Positions 5,775 to 5,808 of a DNA stretch of 5,808 bases are shown in pieces (position 1 is the stretch's first letter; each line of letters begins with the position of its first letter). The stretch lies in assembly GCA_019683665.1 (NCBI GenBank), contig JADGIB010000233.1, forward strand, positions 1 through 5,808, given 5' to 3'. This DNA is from Solirubrobacteraceae bacterium. Lineage in GTDB: Bacteria > Actinomycetota > Thermoleophilia > Solirubrobacterales > Solirubrobacteraceae. The notes below the pieces were generated by a model, which was not told the DNA's origin, ran no database searches, and was given only the letters and a program-made list of their open reading frames with translations. The translations under genes and the position numbers were made by a program.

Positions 5775-5780
5775 ACGGTA
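5775..5780 (-). promoter_or_regulatory. Putative -10 box of the PHP gene (leaderless)
   Basis: On the minus strand TACCGT fits TANNNT and ends 9 nt before the ATG at 5765, the same distance as the TATGCT box of the PAP2 gene. The region where a -35 would lie is poly-C low-complexity contig edge and cannot be read reliably. The call rests on motif, spacing and the lack of a ribosome-binding site. Confidence 0.4.
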
Positions 5781-5808
5781 GCCGCGCGGGCGCGGGGGGG
5801 GGCGGGGG
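5781..5808. repeat. Low-complexity G-rich right edge
   Basis: The final 28 bases are G/C only and finish in runs of about nine and five G. They lie upstream of the PHP gene, where a promoter would be expected. As at the left edge, this looks like a contig break caused by or decorated with homopolymer sequence, so any upstream regulatory reading here is unsafe. Confidence 0.65.

Noticed and set aside
1..5808. tRNA, rRNA, riboswitch, CRISPR, insertion sequence or attachment site
   Set aside because: Genes fill nearly the whole window; no gap exceeds about 65 bp, and no spaced direct repeats, terminal inverted repeats or RNA-like conserved motifs were seen.

Overview
The window is a very GC-rich bacterial fragment (about three-quarters G+C by eye). 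Its dense genes use almost only G/C-ending codons. Several starts have no Shine-Dalgarno but do have a TANNNT box 7-9 nt upstream. Together with the gene families present, this suggests a high-GC actinobacterium, possibly Thermoleophilia/Solirubrobacterales-like; that placement is inference from style, not a match. Both ends run into poly-G/poly-C low-complexity sequence, so this looks like a short metagenome-type contig with unreliable edges.

Layout, left to right. (1) Bases 1-272, minus strand: the N-terminal part of a crotonase-fold enoyl-CoA hydratase/isomerase, cut by the window edge. (2) Divergent from it, with only 20 bp between start codons, is an overlapping pair on the plus strand: a class I glutamine amidotransferase-like gamma-glutamyl hydrolase (peptidase C26, PuuD-like; 293-1018) and a small gamma-glutamylcyclotransferase-like protein (1011-1514). 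(3) A second plus-strand pair encodes membrane proteins: a PAP2-superfamily phosphatase/phosphotransferase of the inositol-phosphorylceramide-synthase-like type (1578-2516) and a lysylphosphatidylglycerol-synthase-TM/YbhN-type flippase-like protein (2530-3669). (4) Thioredoxin reductase trxB (3695-4711, GTG start) follows with its own AT-rich promoter-like island. (5) Convergent to trxB, with a 10-bp gap, is a PHP-domain metal-dependent hydrolase on the minus strand (4722-5765).

Functionally this is mostly housekeeping and core accessory content: acyl-CoA metabolism, gamma-glutamyl amide/peptide turnover, membrane lipid handling, thiol redox and a PHP phosphoesterase-like enzyme. The two plus-strand pairs are plausible functional units. 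I see no mobile element, CRISPR array, RNA gene, toxin-antitoxin or phage-defence module, and no convincing new multi-gene system. The points most worth a second look are the recurrent leaderless start signals, the gamma-glutamyl hydrolase/cyclotransferase pair and the PAP2/flippase-like pair.
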